Positions 7,296 to 17,129 are shown, counted from the first letter of the stretch. The stretch: DNA of 64,000 bases from Hymenobacter telluris (GCF_017313265.1 NZ_JAFLQZ010000002.1:1-64000), one strand, 5' to 3'. Program-made: numbers and translations. Notes: a model not told the origin generated them from the letters alone.

Positions 7296-8924
7296 ATGGC
7301 CGCTCCCACGCCTGCGTATCCATTGGTTTCAGTTATTATTCCGTGCTACAACCATGGGCGGTATCTACCGGAAGCCTTTGCCAGCGTTTGGCAGCAAGAC
7401 TATCCGGCAGTGGAAGTGGTGGTAGTAGATGATGGCTCAACTGATACCACCCGGGCCGTAACCGCCACCGACCCGCGGGTGAAGTATGTTTATCAGGAAA
7501 ACCAGGGACTATCTGCGGCGCGCAACACTGGCATCGACCATAGTACCGGGCAATATCTGGTGTTTCTTGATGCCGATGACTGGTTGCTGCCCGACGCGCT
7601 AAAAATCAATGCCGGGTATCTGATTCAAAATCCGGCGCTGGCGTTTGTGTCGGGAGGGCACGACAAGGTGTTTACGGCTCTAGGGCGCATCAAGCAGGAG
7701 GCGCAGGAAGTTACCACCGACCATTATCTGCACATGCTGCAAGGCAATTATATCGGTATGCACGCCACCGTTATGTACCAGCGCTGGGTGTTCGATGCGG
7801 TGCGCTACGATCCTACCCTCCGGGCCTGCGAGGATTACGACGTGTACTTGCGCATTGCCCGCACTCACCCGGTTGCCCATCATACGCACCGGATTGCCGC
7901 CTACCGCCTACACGACACCAATATGTCGGGCAATATCCCGATGATGCTACGCACAGTGCTGGCCGTGCAAGCGCGGCAGCAGCCTCTATTGCGCACCGAT
8001 GCAGAAAAGCAAGCGTACGCACACGGCCAATTCGTGTGGAAAAAGTATTATAGTGAAGAAATTTATTACAAAATAATGGCTGGTGCAAAACCGGCTACTC
8101 TGGCTGAGTTAACTACTTTGCTCTCTCTGAAACCACGCTTCGTACTGCGTTACATCCTCCAGCACCAGACCCCTATGATCAAGAAAACCATCAAGAAGAT
8201 TACTCCCAATTCTGGGTTGCGTCTGCTGCATAAAGTGGGAGCTTACAACCAGTACATGCCTGCTATTGGCAAAGTAGACTTGGGAGACTTTGCGCGCACC
8301 ACGCCCTTTAGCACCGAGTTTGGCTACGACCGGGGCGGCCCCGTGGACCGCTACTACATCGAAAAATTCCTTACGCAGGAAGCCCCATCTATCAAAGGCC
8401 GAATCCTAGAGATAGGCGACAATGAGTACACGCTACGGTTTGGCAAAACGCAGGTGTTGCACAGCGACATTCTGCACGTGGATGCCAGCAATCCGCATGC
8501 TACCTTCATCGGCGACCTAAGCAACGCCCCGCATATTCCGGATAATACGTTTGACTGCGTGGTGCTCACCCAAACGCTGCACCTCATTTACGAGTACAAG
8601 CAGGCGCTGGCCACTTGCCACCGGATTCTGAAACCTGGCGGCGTGCTGCTGCTTACTGTGCCCGGCATTACGCCCATCGACCACGGCGAATGGAAGAAAA
8701 CCTGGTACTGGTCGTTTACGGATAGTGCTTTGCATCGGCTGATGGCTGAAACCTTTCCCTCCGATAGCCTGACCATCACTTCGTACGGCAACGTATTTAT
8801 TGCTACGGCCTTTCTCTACGGTTTGGGCTTGCAGGAGGTAACCCCAGCGCAGTTGGATGTGTATGATCCACAATTTCAGGTGATTAATGCGGTGAAAGCC
8901 GTAAAAGCTTATCCTCTTGCTTAA
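7296..8924 (+). CDS. Bifunctional GT2 glycosyltransferase / class I SAM-dependent methyltransferase
   Basis: Two domains are joined in 542 residues. Residues 9-230 are a GT2 domain: VSVIIPCYNHGRYLPEAF, VVVDDGSTDTT and FLDADDWLLP. Residues 330-480 are a Rossmann methyltransferase of the UbiE/type-11 kind: RILEIGDNEYT (SAM-binding acidic motif I), then DNTFDCVVLTQTLHL, then CHRILKPGGVLLLTVPG. The domains are in one frame without interruption. Such a fusion would add a sugar and methylate it or a neighbouring one. The ATG at 7296 lies two bases after the preceding stop; the frame is open further upstream, but that part overlaps the preceding GT gene out of frame. The following deacetylase gene overlaps its end by 8 bases. 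Confidence 0.85.
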   Translation: MAAPTPAYPLVSVIIPCYNHGRYLPEAFASVWQQDYPAVEVVVVDDGSTDTTRAVTATDPRVKYVYQENQGLSAARNTGIDHSTGQYLVFLDADDWLLPDALKINAGYLIQNPALAFVSGGHDKVFTALGRIKQEAQEVTTDHYLHMLQGNYIGMHATVMYQRWVFDAVRYDPTLRACEDYDVYLRIARTHPVAHHTHRIAAYRLHDTNMSGNIPMMLRTVLAVQARQQPLLRTDAEKQAYAHGQFVWKKYYSEEIYYKIMAGAKPATLAELTTLLSLKPRFVLRYILQHQTPMIKKTIKKITPNSGLRLLHKVGAYNQYMPAIGKVDLGDFARTTPFSTEFGYDRGGPVDRYYIEKFLTQEAPSIKGRILEIGDNEYTLRFGKTQVLHSDILHVDASNPHATFIGDLSNAPHIPDNTFDCVVLTQTLHLIYEYKQALATCHRILKPGGVLLLTVPGITPIDHGEWKKTWYWSFTDSALHRLMAETFPSDSLTITSYGNVFIATAFLYGLGLQEVTPAQLDVYDPQFQVINAVKAVKAYPLA

Positions 8925-9933
8925 GCGTTTACGTTCCGTTCTGGGTTTGGCGTTGCCGCATCAGGCGTGCGTACTGATGTACCACCGCATTGCCAGCCCG
9001 GAAGCAGATATCTGGAAAATTGCCGTTGAGCCGGCCAACTTCGAGCAGCAAATCCAGTTCCTGGCCAAGAAAAGCACCGTTTTGTCGGTGCCGGAACTGG
9101 TAGAGGCCCTCAGCAAAAAGCAGGTTCGAAGCAATACGGTAGCCCTCACCTTCGATGATGGCTACGCCGACAACTTTCTGGTGGCGAAACCCATTCTCGA
9201 CCACTATGGAGTGCCGGCTACTTTCTTCGTGGCCTCTCAAACCATCGACACAGCAGAGGAATTCTGGTGGGACGAGCTGGAAAACATCCTGCTGTTTACG
9301 CCGCAGCTCCCCACCACTTTTTCTCTGACTATTGCCGGCGAAGTGGTAGTTGGCTCCTTGGAACAGGAAGCGCACCTAAGCGCCGCCTTGCGGCAGCAGC
9401 TACAGCGCTGGGATGCCTGCGACGAGCCTGCTCCTTCGCGCCGGGCCGGCTTATTTCTGGAAGTATGGCGGAAGTTGCGGCTTCTGCCGTACACCGAGCA
9501 GCAACAGTATCTGCGCACTATTCGGGAGTGGGCAGGCGTACTGCCCAGCCAGCGGCCCGACTATCGGGCCCTGTCGTTGGCAGAATTGCGAGAGTTAGGA
9601 GCCAGTGAGCTGCACACTATTGGGTTGCACACGCACACGCATCCGGCGTTGGCATTTCATGCCGCCAAAGTGCAACAGCACGAAATCCAAAGCAACCAGT
9701 CCTTCCTGGAGCAAGAAACCGGCCGGCAACCAACCATCTTAGCGTATCCTTACGGCAACCACAATCAGGAAACCATAGCCGTAGCAGCCGAGTTGAAACT
9801 ACAGGCCTGTTTCACCACCGAAGTAAAACCAGTGAACCGCGACGCAGACAAATTTCGGCTGGGGCGGTTTCAAGTGCTGAACAGCCCCTTATCTTCTTTC
9901 GCTCAGCAGCTACGCAAGTGGCAATCAGGCTAA
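8917..9933 (+). CDS. Polysaccharide deacetylase (NodB homology, CE4)
   Basis: This 338-residue protein has the carbohydrate esterase 4 motifs. ALTFDDGYADNF (Asp80/Asp81) supplies the catalytic base and a metal ligand, and HTHTHPAL near residue 238 supplies the histidine metal ligands. LAYPYGN near residue 275 is the third family motif. CVLMYHRI at the start is typical of the family. No signal peptide is evident, so it probably acts in the cytoplasm on a lipid-linked N-acetylated sugar. I use the TTG at 8917, which overlaps the previous stop; the next in-frame ATG (8977) would cut into the conserved MYHR motif. It is part of the same tightly packed operon as its neighbours. Confidence 0.85.
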   Translation: MLKRLRSVLGLALPHQACVLMYHRIASPEADIWKIAVEPANFEQQIQFLAKKSTVLSVPELVEALSKKQVRSNTVALTFDDGYADNFLVAKPILDHYGVPATFFVASQTIDTAEEFWWDELENILLFTPQLPTTFSLTIAGEVVVGSLEQEAHLSAALRQQLQRWDACDEPAPSRRAGLFLEVWRKLRLLPYTEQQQYLRTIREWAGVLPSQRPDYRALSLAELRELGASELHTIGLHTHTHPALAFHAAKVQQHEIQSNQSFLEQETGRQPTILAYPYGNHNQETIAVAAELKLQACFTTEVKPVNRDADKFRLGRFQVLNSPLSSFAQQLRKWQSG

Positions 9934-9943
9934 TCCGCTTCTT

Positions 9944-10840
9944 ATGGTCGATTCTCGTTTCCCCCTTGTTTCCGTAGTGGTCGGCTTTCTCAATGAAGAG
10001 CGGTTTCTGGCCGAAACTATTGAAAGCGTACTGCACCAAACCTATCCGCACTGGGAATTGCTGCTGGTTGATGATGGTTCCACCGATCAAAGTACTGCTA
10101 TTGCCAAGCATTACGCCGCCCGGTCGGAGGGGCGGATTATCTACTGTGAGCATGAGGGCCACCGCAACCGTGGAGTAACGGCTAGCCGCAACTATGGCGT
10201 GCAACTAGCTAAGGGTGAGCTGATTTGCATACTGGATGCCGACGATGTATGGCTGCCCACTAAGCTAGCCGAACAGGTTGCGCTTTTTCAGCAGTACCCC
10301 GGCATCGGGATGGTGGCAGAAGCTTCCGAATACTGGTACTCCTGGGAAGATGCCACCAAAGAAGACACCGTTGTGCTGGTAGGAGCCCCCGGCGGCCGCG
10401 CATACCAGCCTACCGAGCTACTGTATCTGCTGTATCCGTTGGTGCCCACGCCGGCACCCTGCCCATCGGGCCTGATGCTCACCAAGCAAGCCATTCTGAA
10501 TGCCGGCGGCTTCGAGGAGTCTTTCACCAAGAAGTATCAACTGTATGAGGATCAGGCGTTTTTGTGTAAGATCTATCTAGCTGAGCGGGTGTACATCTCG
10601 GCGGCTTGCAACAACCGGTACCGCCAACGAGACGGTTCGTGCGTGCAGTCAGTGAATGAGGCAGGCCAGTACCATGAAGCCCGAAGGTTCTTCCTAAACT
10701 GGTTTGAAGCGTATTTGCGCGAACGGAATATTGCAGATTCGAAGCTAACGAAGTTGCTTGCCAAGTCTATTATGTTAAATAAAGTATCGGGCCTGTATGC
10801 TAAAGGAAAATTGTCGTTGAAGAAAGTGTTGAATAAGTAA
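9944..10840 (+). CDS. Family 2 glycosyltransferase
   Basis: The GT-A fold is clear in 298 residues: VSVVVGFLNEERFLAETIES, LLLVDDGSTDQS, ASRNYGVQLAKG and CILDADDVWLP with the DxD site. LYEDQAFLCKI matches the ED motif of the base. No membrane segment is seen. It starts 10 bases after the deacetylase stop and is followed after 12 bases by another GT2, so it belongs to the operon running from 6022. Acceptor and donor sugars cannot be told from sequence. Confidence 0.87.
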   Translation: MVDSRFPLVSVVVGFLNEERFLAETIESVLHQTYPHWELLLVDDGSTDQSTAIAKHYAARSEGRIIYCEHEGHRNRGVTASRNYGVQLAKGELICILDADDVWLPTKLAEQVALFQQYPGIGMVAEASEYWYSWEDATKEDTVVLVGAPGGRAYQPTELLYLLYPLVPTPAPCPSGLMLTKQAILNAGGFEESFTKKYQLYEDQAFLCKIYLAERVYISAACNNRYRQRDGSCVQSVNEAGQYHEARRFFLNWFEAYLRERNIADSKLTKLLAKSIMLNKVSGLYAKGKLSLKKVLNK

Positions 10841-10852
10841 CCGAACATATTT

Positions 10853-11839
10853 ATGCCTCGTTTATCCGTTTTGATGCCGGTGTATAATGCAGAGAAATTT
10901 TTGGCTGAGGCCATTGATAGTATTTTACAGCAAACCTTTACTGATTTCGAGTTTATTGTTATTGATGATTGCTCAACTGATTCGAGTGTAGCTATTGTTG
11001 AATCGTATCAGGATACCCGAATTCGATTGTATCGTAATGCCAGTAATTCAGGTATTTCCTACACGCTTAATAGAGGAATAGAATTAGCCGCCACCGACCT
11101 AATTGCGCGGATGGACGCCGATGATATTAGCTATCCGCAGCGGTTGCAACTACAGTATGATTATTTGCTGGCACATCCCGACTGTGCTATGGTTTCTTCG
11201 TTTGCCAGAATGATAACGGAAGAAAAGGAAGTAATCAGAATAGATGATTTTAAAAGCAAGCTGTATTACTATAATCTAACATTCTCCTGCTGGATTTATC
11301 ACCCAACGGTAGTGTACCGCAAGCAGGCAGTGCAGCAAGTGGGCATGTATTCAGTGCCTTACGCCGAAGATTTTGACTTGTGGTGGCAGCTTTCGCGCCT
11401 CTTCGTAATTACTACACTGCCCGAAGTTTTACTTGATTACCGCGTTACCAGCCAGAGCTTGCATCAAGTGCAGAAAAGGCAAGAATACACGCAAGCTCAG
11501 CAAGACCAGATATTACGCAATATTCGCTATTACGCTGGTCCAGAGTATTATATTTCTGCCAACCACGTAGAGTGTTTGCAGCATAACTTCCAGCCGTTGC
11601 TGGATGAACAAAGCGTAAGTAGCGTACTGGAATGCTTGCGTAAGTTGGATTTTATATCGTCCTGCATTCTGGAAAAAGAAAACCCTAATCTTGATAAAGA
11701 AGACGTAGTAGAAGGTGCTTTTTACAAAAAATTATTTATTGCTCACTATTATATAGACCACCTGCCAAAACTGAAAGCTGCGCTTCTTGCTGCAAAACTA
11801 GGTTTGTTTAAAAAGTCGATAAGTGTTCTTATAAAATAA
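10853..11839 (+). CDS. Family 2 glycosyltransferase
   Basis: This 328-residue GT-A enzyme reads LSVLMPVYNAEKFLAEAIDS, FIVIDDCSTDSS, LNRGIELAATDLIARMDADD and AEDFDLWWQLS in order, the normal GT2 signature set. The C-terminal 90 residues are AT-rich and poorly conserved. It is the last gene of the plus-strand GT operon and meets a convergent GT2 gene 26 bases later, with an AT-rich hairpin over its stop codon. It probably adds one residue of the repeat unit; specificity is not predictable. Confidence 0.87.
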   Translation: MPRLSVLMPVYNAEKFLAEAIDSILQQTFTDFEFIVIDDCSTDSSVAIVESYQDTRIRLYRNASNSGISYTLNRGIELAATDLIARMDADDISYPQRLQLQYDYLLAHPDCAMVSSFARMITEEKEVIRIDDFKSKLYYYNLTFSCWIYHPTVVYRKQAVQQVGMYSVPYAEDFDLWWQLSRLFVITTLPEVLLDYRVTSQSLHQVQKRQEYTQAQQDQILRNIRYYAGPEYYISANHVECLQHNFQPLLDEQSVSSVLECLRKLDFISSCILEKENPNLDKEDVVEGAFYKKLFIAHYYIDHLPKLKAALLAAKLGLFKKSISVLIK

Positions 11840-11856
11840 TAATTGCTTATTATTTT
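11833..11856. terminator. AT-rich hairpin between convergent GT genes
   Basis: A perfect 10-bp inverted repeat, AAAATAATAA at 11833-11842 and TTATTATTTT at 11847-11856, with a 4-nt loop. It overlaps the end of the plus-strand gene and could act on both strands. The stem is weak because it holds only A-T pairs. Confidence 0.4.
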
Positions 11857-11865
11857 AAGTGAATA

Positions 11866-12846
11866 TTAATAATAATTAATAGCCATTTTAACTAAAAGCT
11901 TTGCTACTTTTCCATATAGTTTATAGTCTTTGTGCATATGTAAAAGCTGTTTTATAAAGCTTAGAGTCATTTTACGGTTGTGAGCCGTATGCCATACCTC
12001 TTCAGCTGTATACATGCCATAATGGCTGTGATAAGCTCTGGATTTTTTTAATAGCTCCTGTCTTTGATGAACAGGTATGTGTTGCTGGATGTATGACATG
12101 GCAAGCTCCAGGTCCAGAAAATACTCCCCATACGCGTGCTTGTTGCCAGATATCGAATTGGAGTGTCTGCGGTAGTCCGCTAGAATGTGGGGCGTATAGG
12201 CTATAGGATAGTTACGTGCAATGCGTACCCACATTTCCCAATCCTCCCCGTAGGTTATGCCATAAAACGAACCTAATTGCTCGTATACTTCTCGCTTAAC
12301 AGCTATGGCCGCGTACTGAATTCTGTTGTTCTGGCTGATTTTGAGAAGCCAGTCGGGCAAAAGTCCCGGTTGCGGCGCTTCAATTGGGTGATCATACAAT
12401 CTTTGGCCGCTTTCATTCATGTAACCAAAGCGGCAGAAGCCTGCTCCTGCTTCAGGGTATTGATTCAGCAAATGGCCAAGCTCCTCATAAAATCCTGGCC
12501 GTATTCTGTCGTCGCCGTGTAGCAGGTGGACTAGGCGCCCCCGTGAGCGGTTGATACAGGTTTCAAAGTTGCGTAGGCTGCCAACGTTATGTGCTTGGCG
12601 GAAGTAATGTATTCGGCCTTTGCCGACGCGCTGCACTAACGCCTCAACATCGGTATCGGTGCTGGCATCATCCACCACCTCAATTTGCATATCTGCTGCT
12701 GTTAGAGCCTGTACCAATACACTCTCCAAGGCTTCTGGCAGAAACTGACTGCAATTATATACAGGAATCATGACCGACCACAGAGGCCGTACCTCATAGC
12801 CGGGAAGTGGTGGAATGATTGGCGGTGCTAAAGGAATCCTATCCAT
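11866..12846 (-). CDS. Family 2 glycosyltransferase
   Basis: A GT2 enzyme of 326 residues: WSVMIPVYNCSQFLPEALES, VVDDASTDTDV, then LVHLLHGDDRIRPG, in which GDD takes the place of the DxD, and TYGEDWEMWVRIA. The ATG at 12846 is chosen over an in-frame TTG nine bases upstream. It is encoded opposite to the preceding operon and stands alone, with about 700 bases between it and the divergent acyltransferase gene. The C-terminal 70 residues are basic and helical. Donor and acceptor are unknown. Confidence 0.85.
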   Translation of the reverse strand: MDRIPLAPPIIPPLPGYEVRPLWSVMIPVYNCSQFLPEALESVLVQALTAADMQIEVVDDASTDTDVEALVQRVGKGRIHYFRQAHNVGSLRNFETCINRSRGRLVHLLHGDDRIRPGFYEELGHLLNQYPEAGAGFCRFGYMNESGQRLYDHPIEAPQPGLLPDWLLKISQNNRIQYAAIAVKREVYEQLGSFYGITYGEDWEMWVRIARNYPIAYTPHILADYRRHSNSISGNKHAYGEYFLDLELAMSYIQQHIPVHQRQELLKKSRAYHSHYGMYTAEEVWHTAHNRKMTLSFIKQLLHMHKDYKLYGKVAKLLVKMAINYY

Positions 12847-13543
12847 AAAATGCAATCAGACCGCAGTAAGCAGAATATCAACTATGAAAATTATGCGCTA
12901 AGATGGTATATTTCCTAGTATGATTCAACATTTCTCTTAGGCATGCACAAGAGTACCGTTGAGCATAGGTGAGTTAATTGCCTGAACAGGAGCCCAGTTG
13001 TTTCTGTTTTATGTATTTGTGTTTGATGATTAAGCGGCTGAATTATAATTAGTTATATGTGAATAATTGAATTCCAATAATTCTCTGTGAGCTAGTTGAT
13101 ATTACTAGCAAAAGATTCAGGGAATAGGGGTGGTTCTGCTACATGCCTGATAAACGGATCATTGCTGGTTGATAGCGGTATCAGAAAATTCATATTTGCA
13201 TTATTTGATTATAAAGCACGGAAAAAGCAACTTAAGTAAGGATAATTGTAGGATAATTGTTTAATAAACTATAAAATATTTGAGTTGTTGGGCTGTTGAG
13301 CTATATTTGTAGCTTCAGTAGTAGAGATAAATGCTTGTCAATGAGGATTGTATTAGTAGCAAGCAATGATCCTAGTTGTTTTGCTCTCTAATTCACGAGC
13401 ATAATCTGAATAGGGCAGAATTGTTGGATGCCGGATCTATTCCGTCTGACAAAGCCATTTTACCAACAATAGCGCGCTGGGTTGTTAGTGAGAAAACAAC
13501 GTTGCATTTCATATGCAAGCCCGCTGGCATTACCGCACTACCT
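12847..13543. other. Intergenic region between divergent genes
   Basis: AT-rich, non-coding on inspection. It contains the strong candidate promoter at 13279-13309 for the acyltransferase. I find no RNA gene and no clear promoter for the minus-strand GT. Confidence 0.5.
13279..13309 (+). promoter_or_regulatory. Bacteroidetes-type promoter upstream of acyltransferase
   Basis: TTTG at 13279-13282, a spacer of exactly 19 nt, and TATATTTG at 13302-13309. This matches the -33/-7 consensus (TTTG, TAnnTTTG) of the Bacteroidetes primary sigma factor. Transcription from about 13316 would give a 5' leader of about 230 nt before the ATG at 13544. Confidence 0.7.
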
Positions 13544-14797
13544 ATGGTGACTACCACTTCTTCTGAACAGGGTAAAGACAGGAACGCTATTTACTTTCCT
13601 GGCCTTAATGCCTTACGATATTTTGCTGCGGCTGCTGTAGTAGTGTGCCACGTGGAGGAAATGAAAGGAATCAGTCTGTATACCAATTGGTACGCTACTG
13701 TTTACGGGTTAGGCACTCTGGCAGTGACATTCTTTTTTGTGTTGAGTGGTTTCCTGATTACTTATTTGCTGCTTGTTGAGAAAGAAAAAATCAATACCGT
13801 TCGGATAAAGAATTTCTATATCCGACGGGCATTGCGGATTTGGCCGTTATATTATCTGATTGGCGCACTAGGATTACTAGTAATTCCGCATATCAGTTCG
13901 TTGGCAATACCGGAGTTTTCCGCTAAGGTGATACCAGCATATCCAACCAATATAGCATTGTATGCATTGTTCTTGCCCAATATTGCGGCGGGCTTAAAAT
14001 ATTATGTGCCCTACGCTTCACACTTATGGTCGGTGGGAGTGGAGGAGCAATTTTATTTGTTTTGGCCCTGGATATTTAAATATGTAAAAAAGCCTCTGCC
14101 CGTTATTATATCTGTGATTGTAGCCTTTGTGCTGATGCGCGTGTGCTGTAGCTATGCACTGGCACACTGGCCCGAACGGCAGGTGGAGTTGAGCATGCTG
14201 TACAAAATACTCGATTTAACCCGCATTGATTGTATGGCAGTAGGTGGTGTTGGAGCCTATATGGTGTTTCGAGATTTTTCCTGGTTTCGGGCGTATTTTA
14301 TCAACTACAAAGCTGAGCTAGCTTCCTTGATTATACCCTTAGTGCTTATTGCAACGTCTACGAAGCTTGGTGATATTCAGCATACTGTATATTCATTCTG
14401 CTTTTTAATTTTTATAATTAATGTTTCCTGTGGTAGTAAGTCGTTCTTTCGTTTAGAGGGTAAAGTGTGGACTTTCTTAGGGAATATTTCTTATTCCATT
14501 TATATGTATCAGTATTTAGCAATTGGCATTGTAATGGTGCTGTTCAAAAAAGCTAATGCTTTATCTTTTACCATGCCCTATAATATAGCCTTCCATCTTT
14601 TGAGCCAGGTATTGGTGATTATCTTGGCTCAGCTTTCCTACCGCTTCCTCGAAACACCTTTTTTAAAGCTCAAGAAGAAGTTCATGGTTGTGCAGAGTAC
14701 TACCAATTCTCCTGATGCAGGCTATACGCCTTTGGCAGCCAATGCCTTGAGTGATGCTGCCACGCTTGCCAAAGCCAGCAACGCCACGGGGGGGTAA
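13544..14797 (+). CDS. Membrane acyltransferase family 3 (OafA/NolL-like)
   Basis: This 417-residue protein has about ten membrane segments. It has the acyltransferase-3 signatures FPGLNALRYFAAAAVVVCHV (the catalytic His region), LAVTFFFVLSGFLITYLL, NFYIRRALRIWPLYYL and HLWSVGVEEQFYLFWPW. These enzymes move acetyl or other acyl groups across the membrane onto exported sugars. I choose the ATG at 13544 because the conserved domain begins shortly after; the upstream in-frame extension from a TTG at 13376 does not look like protein. A promoter sits at 13279-13309. The C-terminal tail of about 40 residues is low-complexity and cytoplasmic. It probably O-acylates the polysaccharide made by this cluster. 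Confidence 0.88.
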   Translation: MVTTTSSEQGKDRNAIYFPGLNALRYFAAAAVVVCHVEEMKGISLYTNWYATVYGLGTLAVTFFFVLSGFLITYLLLVEKEKINTVRIKNFYIRRALRIWPLYYLIGALGLLVIPHISSLAIPEFSAKVIPAYPTNIALYALFLPNIAAGLKYYVPYASHLWSVGVEEQFYLFWPWIFKYVKKPLPVIISVIVAFVLMRVCCSYALAHWPERQVELSMLYKILDLTRIDCMAVGGVGAYMVFRDFSWFRAYFINYKAELASLIIPLVLIATSTKLGDIQHTVYSFCFLIFIINVSCGSKSFFRLEGKVWTFLGNISYSIYMYQYLAIGIVMVLFKKANALSFTMPYNIAFHLLSQVLVIILAQLSYRFLETPFLKLKKKFMVVQSTTNSPDAGYTPLAANALSDAATLAKASNATGG

Positions 14798-14971
14798 CTA
14801 CACGGCTGCTCAGCAAGTAAGTGGCATCCCAACAGTTGCGGCGGCTTATAAAAACCGCAACACTGATGCTACGCGCCATTCTGGTAGCTTAGGGCGCAGT
14901 ATTTGCCAGTGCGGGCAGGGCTCCTGCTGATGCTATTGGGCAAAACTCCATGTACTTATAACCCCCGAAAG

Positions 14972-17056
14972 ATGACAGAGCAGGTATGTTCGTACGGCAC
15001 CCGATTTTCAACGAAGCTGGCGGCAGTGTTATTCCTGCTCTTGTACTCCATAGCGTGTAGCTCCTGTAGCCAGCCTTCGGATGCGGGAAGCGCCGACCCC
15101 AACACAATTCCTATCAGCAGTAAATACTGGTATCAGCTCAACAATACGGGCGACCAGACGACGGATAGTACCGGCTTGCAACAACTGACGGACGGCGTCA
15201 CCGATAAAGAGGTGTTCATGGGCTGGGGCAAGCTCCTGCCTAACTATGAGTCATACTATGAGTTCAAGGACCTGTCGGACGTTTCAATAACCAAAATCAG
15301 GTTTTTCGATGGGCAGAATTCCTTTGCCAAGCAGCCCTTCAAGCTGTACGCCAAAGCCTCGGCCACTACCGAGCCTGTGTTGCTGGCCACCTTTACCGGT
15401 GATGCCTATGGCCAATGGATAGAAGTGAGCCTGCCGAAGCCCGTGCCAGCGCAGTACTTAGTAGTGAATGCGTGGTGGGGTTTCCCAACGGAAATGCAGC
15501 TGTTCGGAACCTATAAGAAGCGCCCGGCCGTGGCGCTGCAACCTAAAAAGCCGGTAAAGCTTGCCAACGAGCTGGGGGTCAACTCCTTTGTGTGGGAATT
15601 TTTGCAAAACAACGAGGACCCCAACATCCGCGACCGGGTATACGAGCCGAATATGGCCTTGATGCAGGCCTTCACTCAATTTCGGGATTATGTGGACTGG
15701 GGAAAAATAGAAGATGCCCCCGGCAAATTCGCATTCAACCCCACCGTATCGGGGGGCTGGAACTACGACTTGCAGTATAAGCGGCTGAAGGCGGAAGGCA
15801 AAGAGGTGCTTGCTTGCTTGAAAACGGTGCCAAACTGGTTTCTGGAAAGCAACTACCCTGCCGACCAGCGAGATGCCGAGAATATACCAGCTGCCTTCAA
15901 AGCCGACTTGCTGGCGCCGGCATCTTACCAGCAGCAAGCCAAATTTGCGTTCCAGTTTGCTGCTCGGTACGGGAGCAACACCAAGGTAAACCCCAGCTTG
16001 TTGAGCGGGGTAATGACCGGGCCGGTGTATGCTACGGCTCCGGAAGCCGGTGTCCGGACGCGGGAGGTAGGGCTGGGCTACATCAGGTACATCGAGTGTG
16101 AAAACGAGCGGGATAAGTGGTGGAAGGGCCGCAAAGCCTACCAAACCGCCCGCGAATACGCGGCCAACCTCTCCGCCTTTTACGATGGCCACAAGAACAC
16201 GATGGGCCCCGGTGTGGGCGTCAAAAACGCCGACCCCACCATGCAAGTGGTGATGGGTGGCACCGCTTCCCCCACCACCGATTACCTCCGCGGCATTATC
16301 GATTGGTGCAAGGAGCACCGGGGCTACAAAGCCGATGGCACCGTGGATTTGTGCTTTGATGTTATCAACTACCACTGCTATTCCAACGCTTCGGGCGTGT
16401 CGCAGAGCAATACCTCGGCCCGCGGCGCGGCCCCCGAAGTGACGGGCATTGGCCGCTACGCCGACGACTTTGTGGCGCTAGGCCGCGAATACAACAAAGA
16501 GGTTTGGGTGACGGAGGCTGGCTACGACGTTAACGCTACCAGCCCGTTGCGCGCCCCTGCTATCGGCAGCAAAACGCCCGAGCAAGTACAGGCCGACTGG
16601 ATTCTGCGCACGGCGCTGCTTTACGCGCGGCACGGCGTAAACCGGCTCTTTCTTTATCAAACGTATGATTTGAGCCTCACCAGCGGTGAGCAGTTTGCAT
16701 CGTCGGGCCTGCTGAATGCCAGCACCCACCGCCGTAAGCCCGCCGCCGATTATCTGTACCAAGCTCAAAAGCTGATGGGCAACTACGTGTACAAGGAAAC
16801 CATCAGCCAGAACCCGCTGGTAGACCGGTACGAGCTCAATGGCCAATCCATCTACTCCTTGGTGATGCCAACCGAAGATGGAAAAACGGGTAGTTACACG
16901 CTCAACTTAGGCAAAGCGGGAACGGCGCAAGTGTACACTCCCAAAATCGGCGCTGATGCTATGACGGCGCGAGTAGCCACTGGTGCGAGCGGCGCACTAA
17001 AGCTACCTGTAACCGAAACCCCCATTTTCGTGCGGCCTGCAACCAGCGCACAATAG
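14972..17056 (+). CDS. Surface lipoprotein, clan GH-A glycoside hydrolase
   Basis: This protein has 694 residues from the ATG at 14972. The N-terminus has a hydrophobic stretch ending in IACSSCS, a lipoprotein-like signal, so it is probably membrane-anchored. Residues about 45-195 form a carbohydrate-binding-like beta domain (RFFDGQNSFAKQP, WWGFPTEMQLFGTY). Residues about 205-600 form a TIM barrel with the GH-A hallmark acid/base Asn-Glu in ECENERDKWW (Glu379) and the nucleophile in WVTEAGYD (Glu515). A beta-rich C-terminal domain ends in VTETPIFVRP. It is a paralog of the left-edge gene and of 22746-26681 but lacks their Ig, PA14 and T9SS parts. Upstream in-frame codons to a TTG at 14903 are unlikely to be used. 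The substrate is unknown; it may act on the EPS made here. Confidence 0.85.
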   Translation: MTEQVCSYGTRFSTKLAAVLFLLLYSIACSSCSQPSDAGSADPNTIPISSKYWYQLNNTGDQTTDSTGLQQLTDGVTDKEVFMGWGKLLPNYESYYEFKDLSDVSITKIRFFDGQNSFAKQPFKLYAKASATTEPVLLATFTGDAYGQWIEVSLPKPVPAQYLVVNAWWGFPTEMQLFGTYKKRPAVALQPKKPVKLANELGVNSFVWEFLQNNEDPNIRDRVYEPNMALMQAFTQFRDYVDWGKIEDAPGKFAFNPTVSGGWNYDLQYKRLKAEGKEVLACLKTVPNWFLESNYPADQRDAENIPAAFKADLLAPASYQQQAKFAFQFAARYGSNTKVNPSLLSGVMTGPVYATAPEAGVRTREVGLGYIRYIECENERDKWWKGRKAYQTAREYAANLSAFYDGHKNTMGPGVGVKNADPTMQVVMGGTASPTTDYLRGIIDWCKEHRGYKADGTVDLCFDVINYHCYSNASGVSQSNTSARGAAPEVTGIGRYADDFVALGREYNKEVWVTEAGYDVNATSPLRAPAIGSKTPEQVQADWILRTALLYARHGVNRLFLYQTYDLSLTSGEQFASSGLLNASTHRRKPAADYLYQAQKLMGNYVYKETISQNPLVDRYELNGQSIYSLVMPTEDGKTGSYTLNLGKAGTAQVYTPKIGADAMTARVATGASGALKLPVTETPIFVRPATSAQ

Positions 17057-17087
17057 CCCAACAGGCAGGCAAACATTTGCACCCTCA

Positions 17088-17129
17088 AGCCAGAAAGCCC
17101 CCGAGCCGCCGCTCGGGGGCTTTCTGGCT
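17088..17129 (+). terminator. Strong terminator hairpin after GH-A lipoprotein
   Basis: A perfect 19-bp stem, 17088-17106 with 17111-17129, loop CGCC. The core is GAAAGCCCCCGAGC and its complement. The run of T after it is short, as is common in this group. Confidence 0.8.

Noticed and set aside
13376-13543. 56-residue N-terminal extension of the acyltransferase from a TTG
   Set aside because: It does not match the family, and the ATG at 13544 lies just before the conserved FPGLNALR region.
15458-16375. 305-codon minus-strand frame
   Set aside because: Antisense of the GH-A lipoprotein gene; no recognisable protein features.
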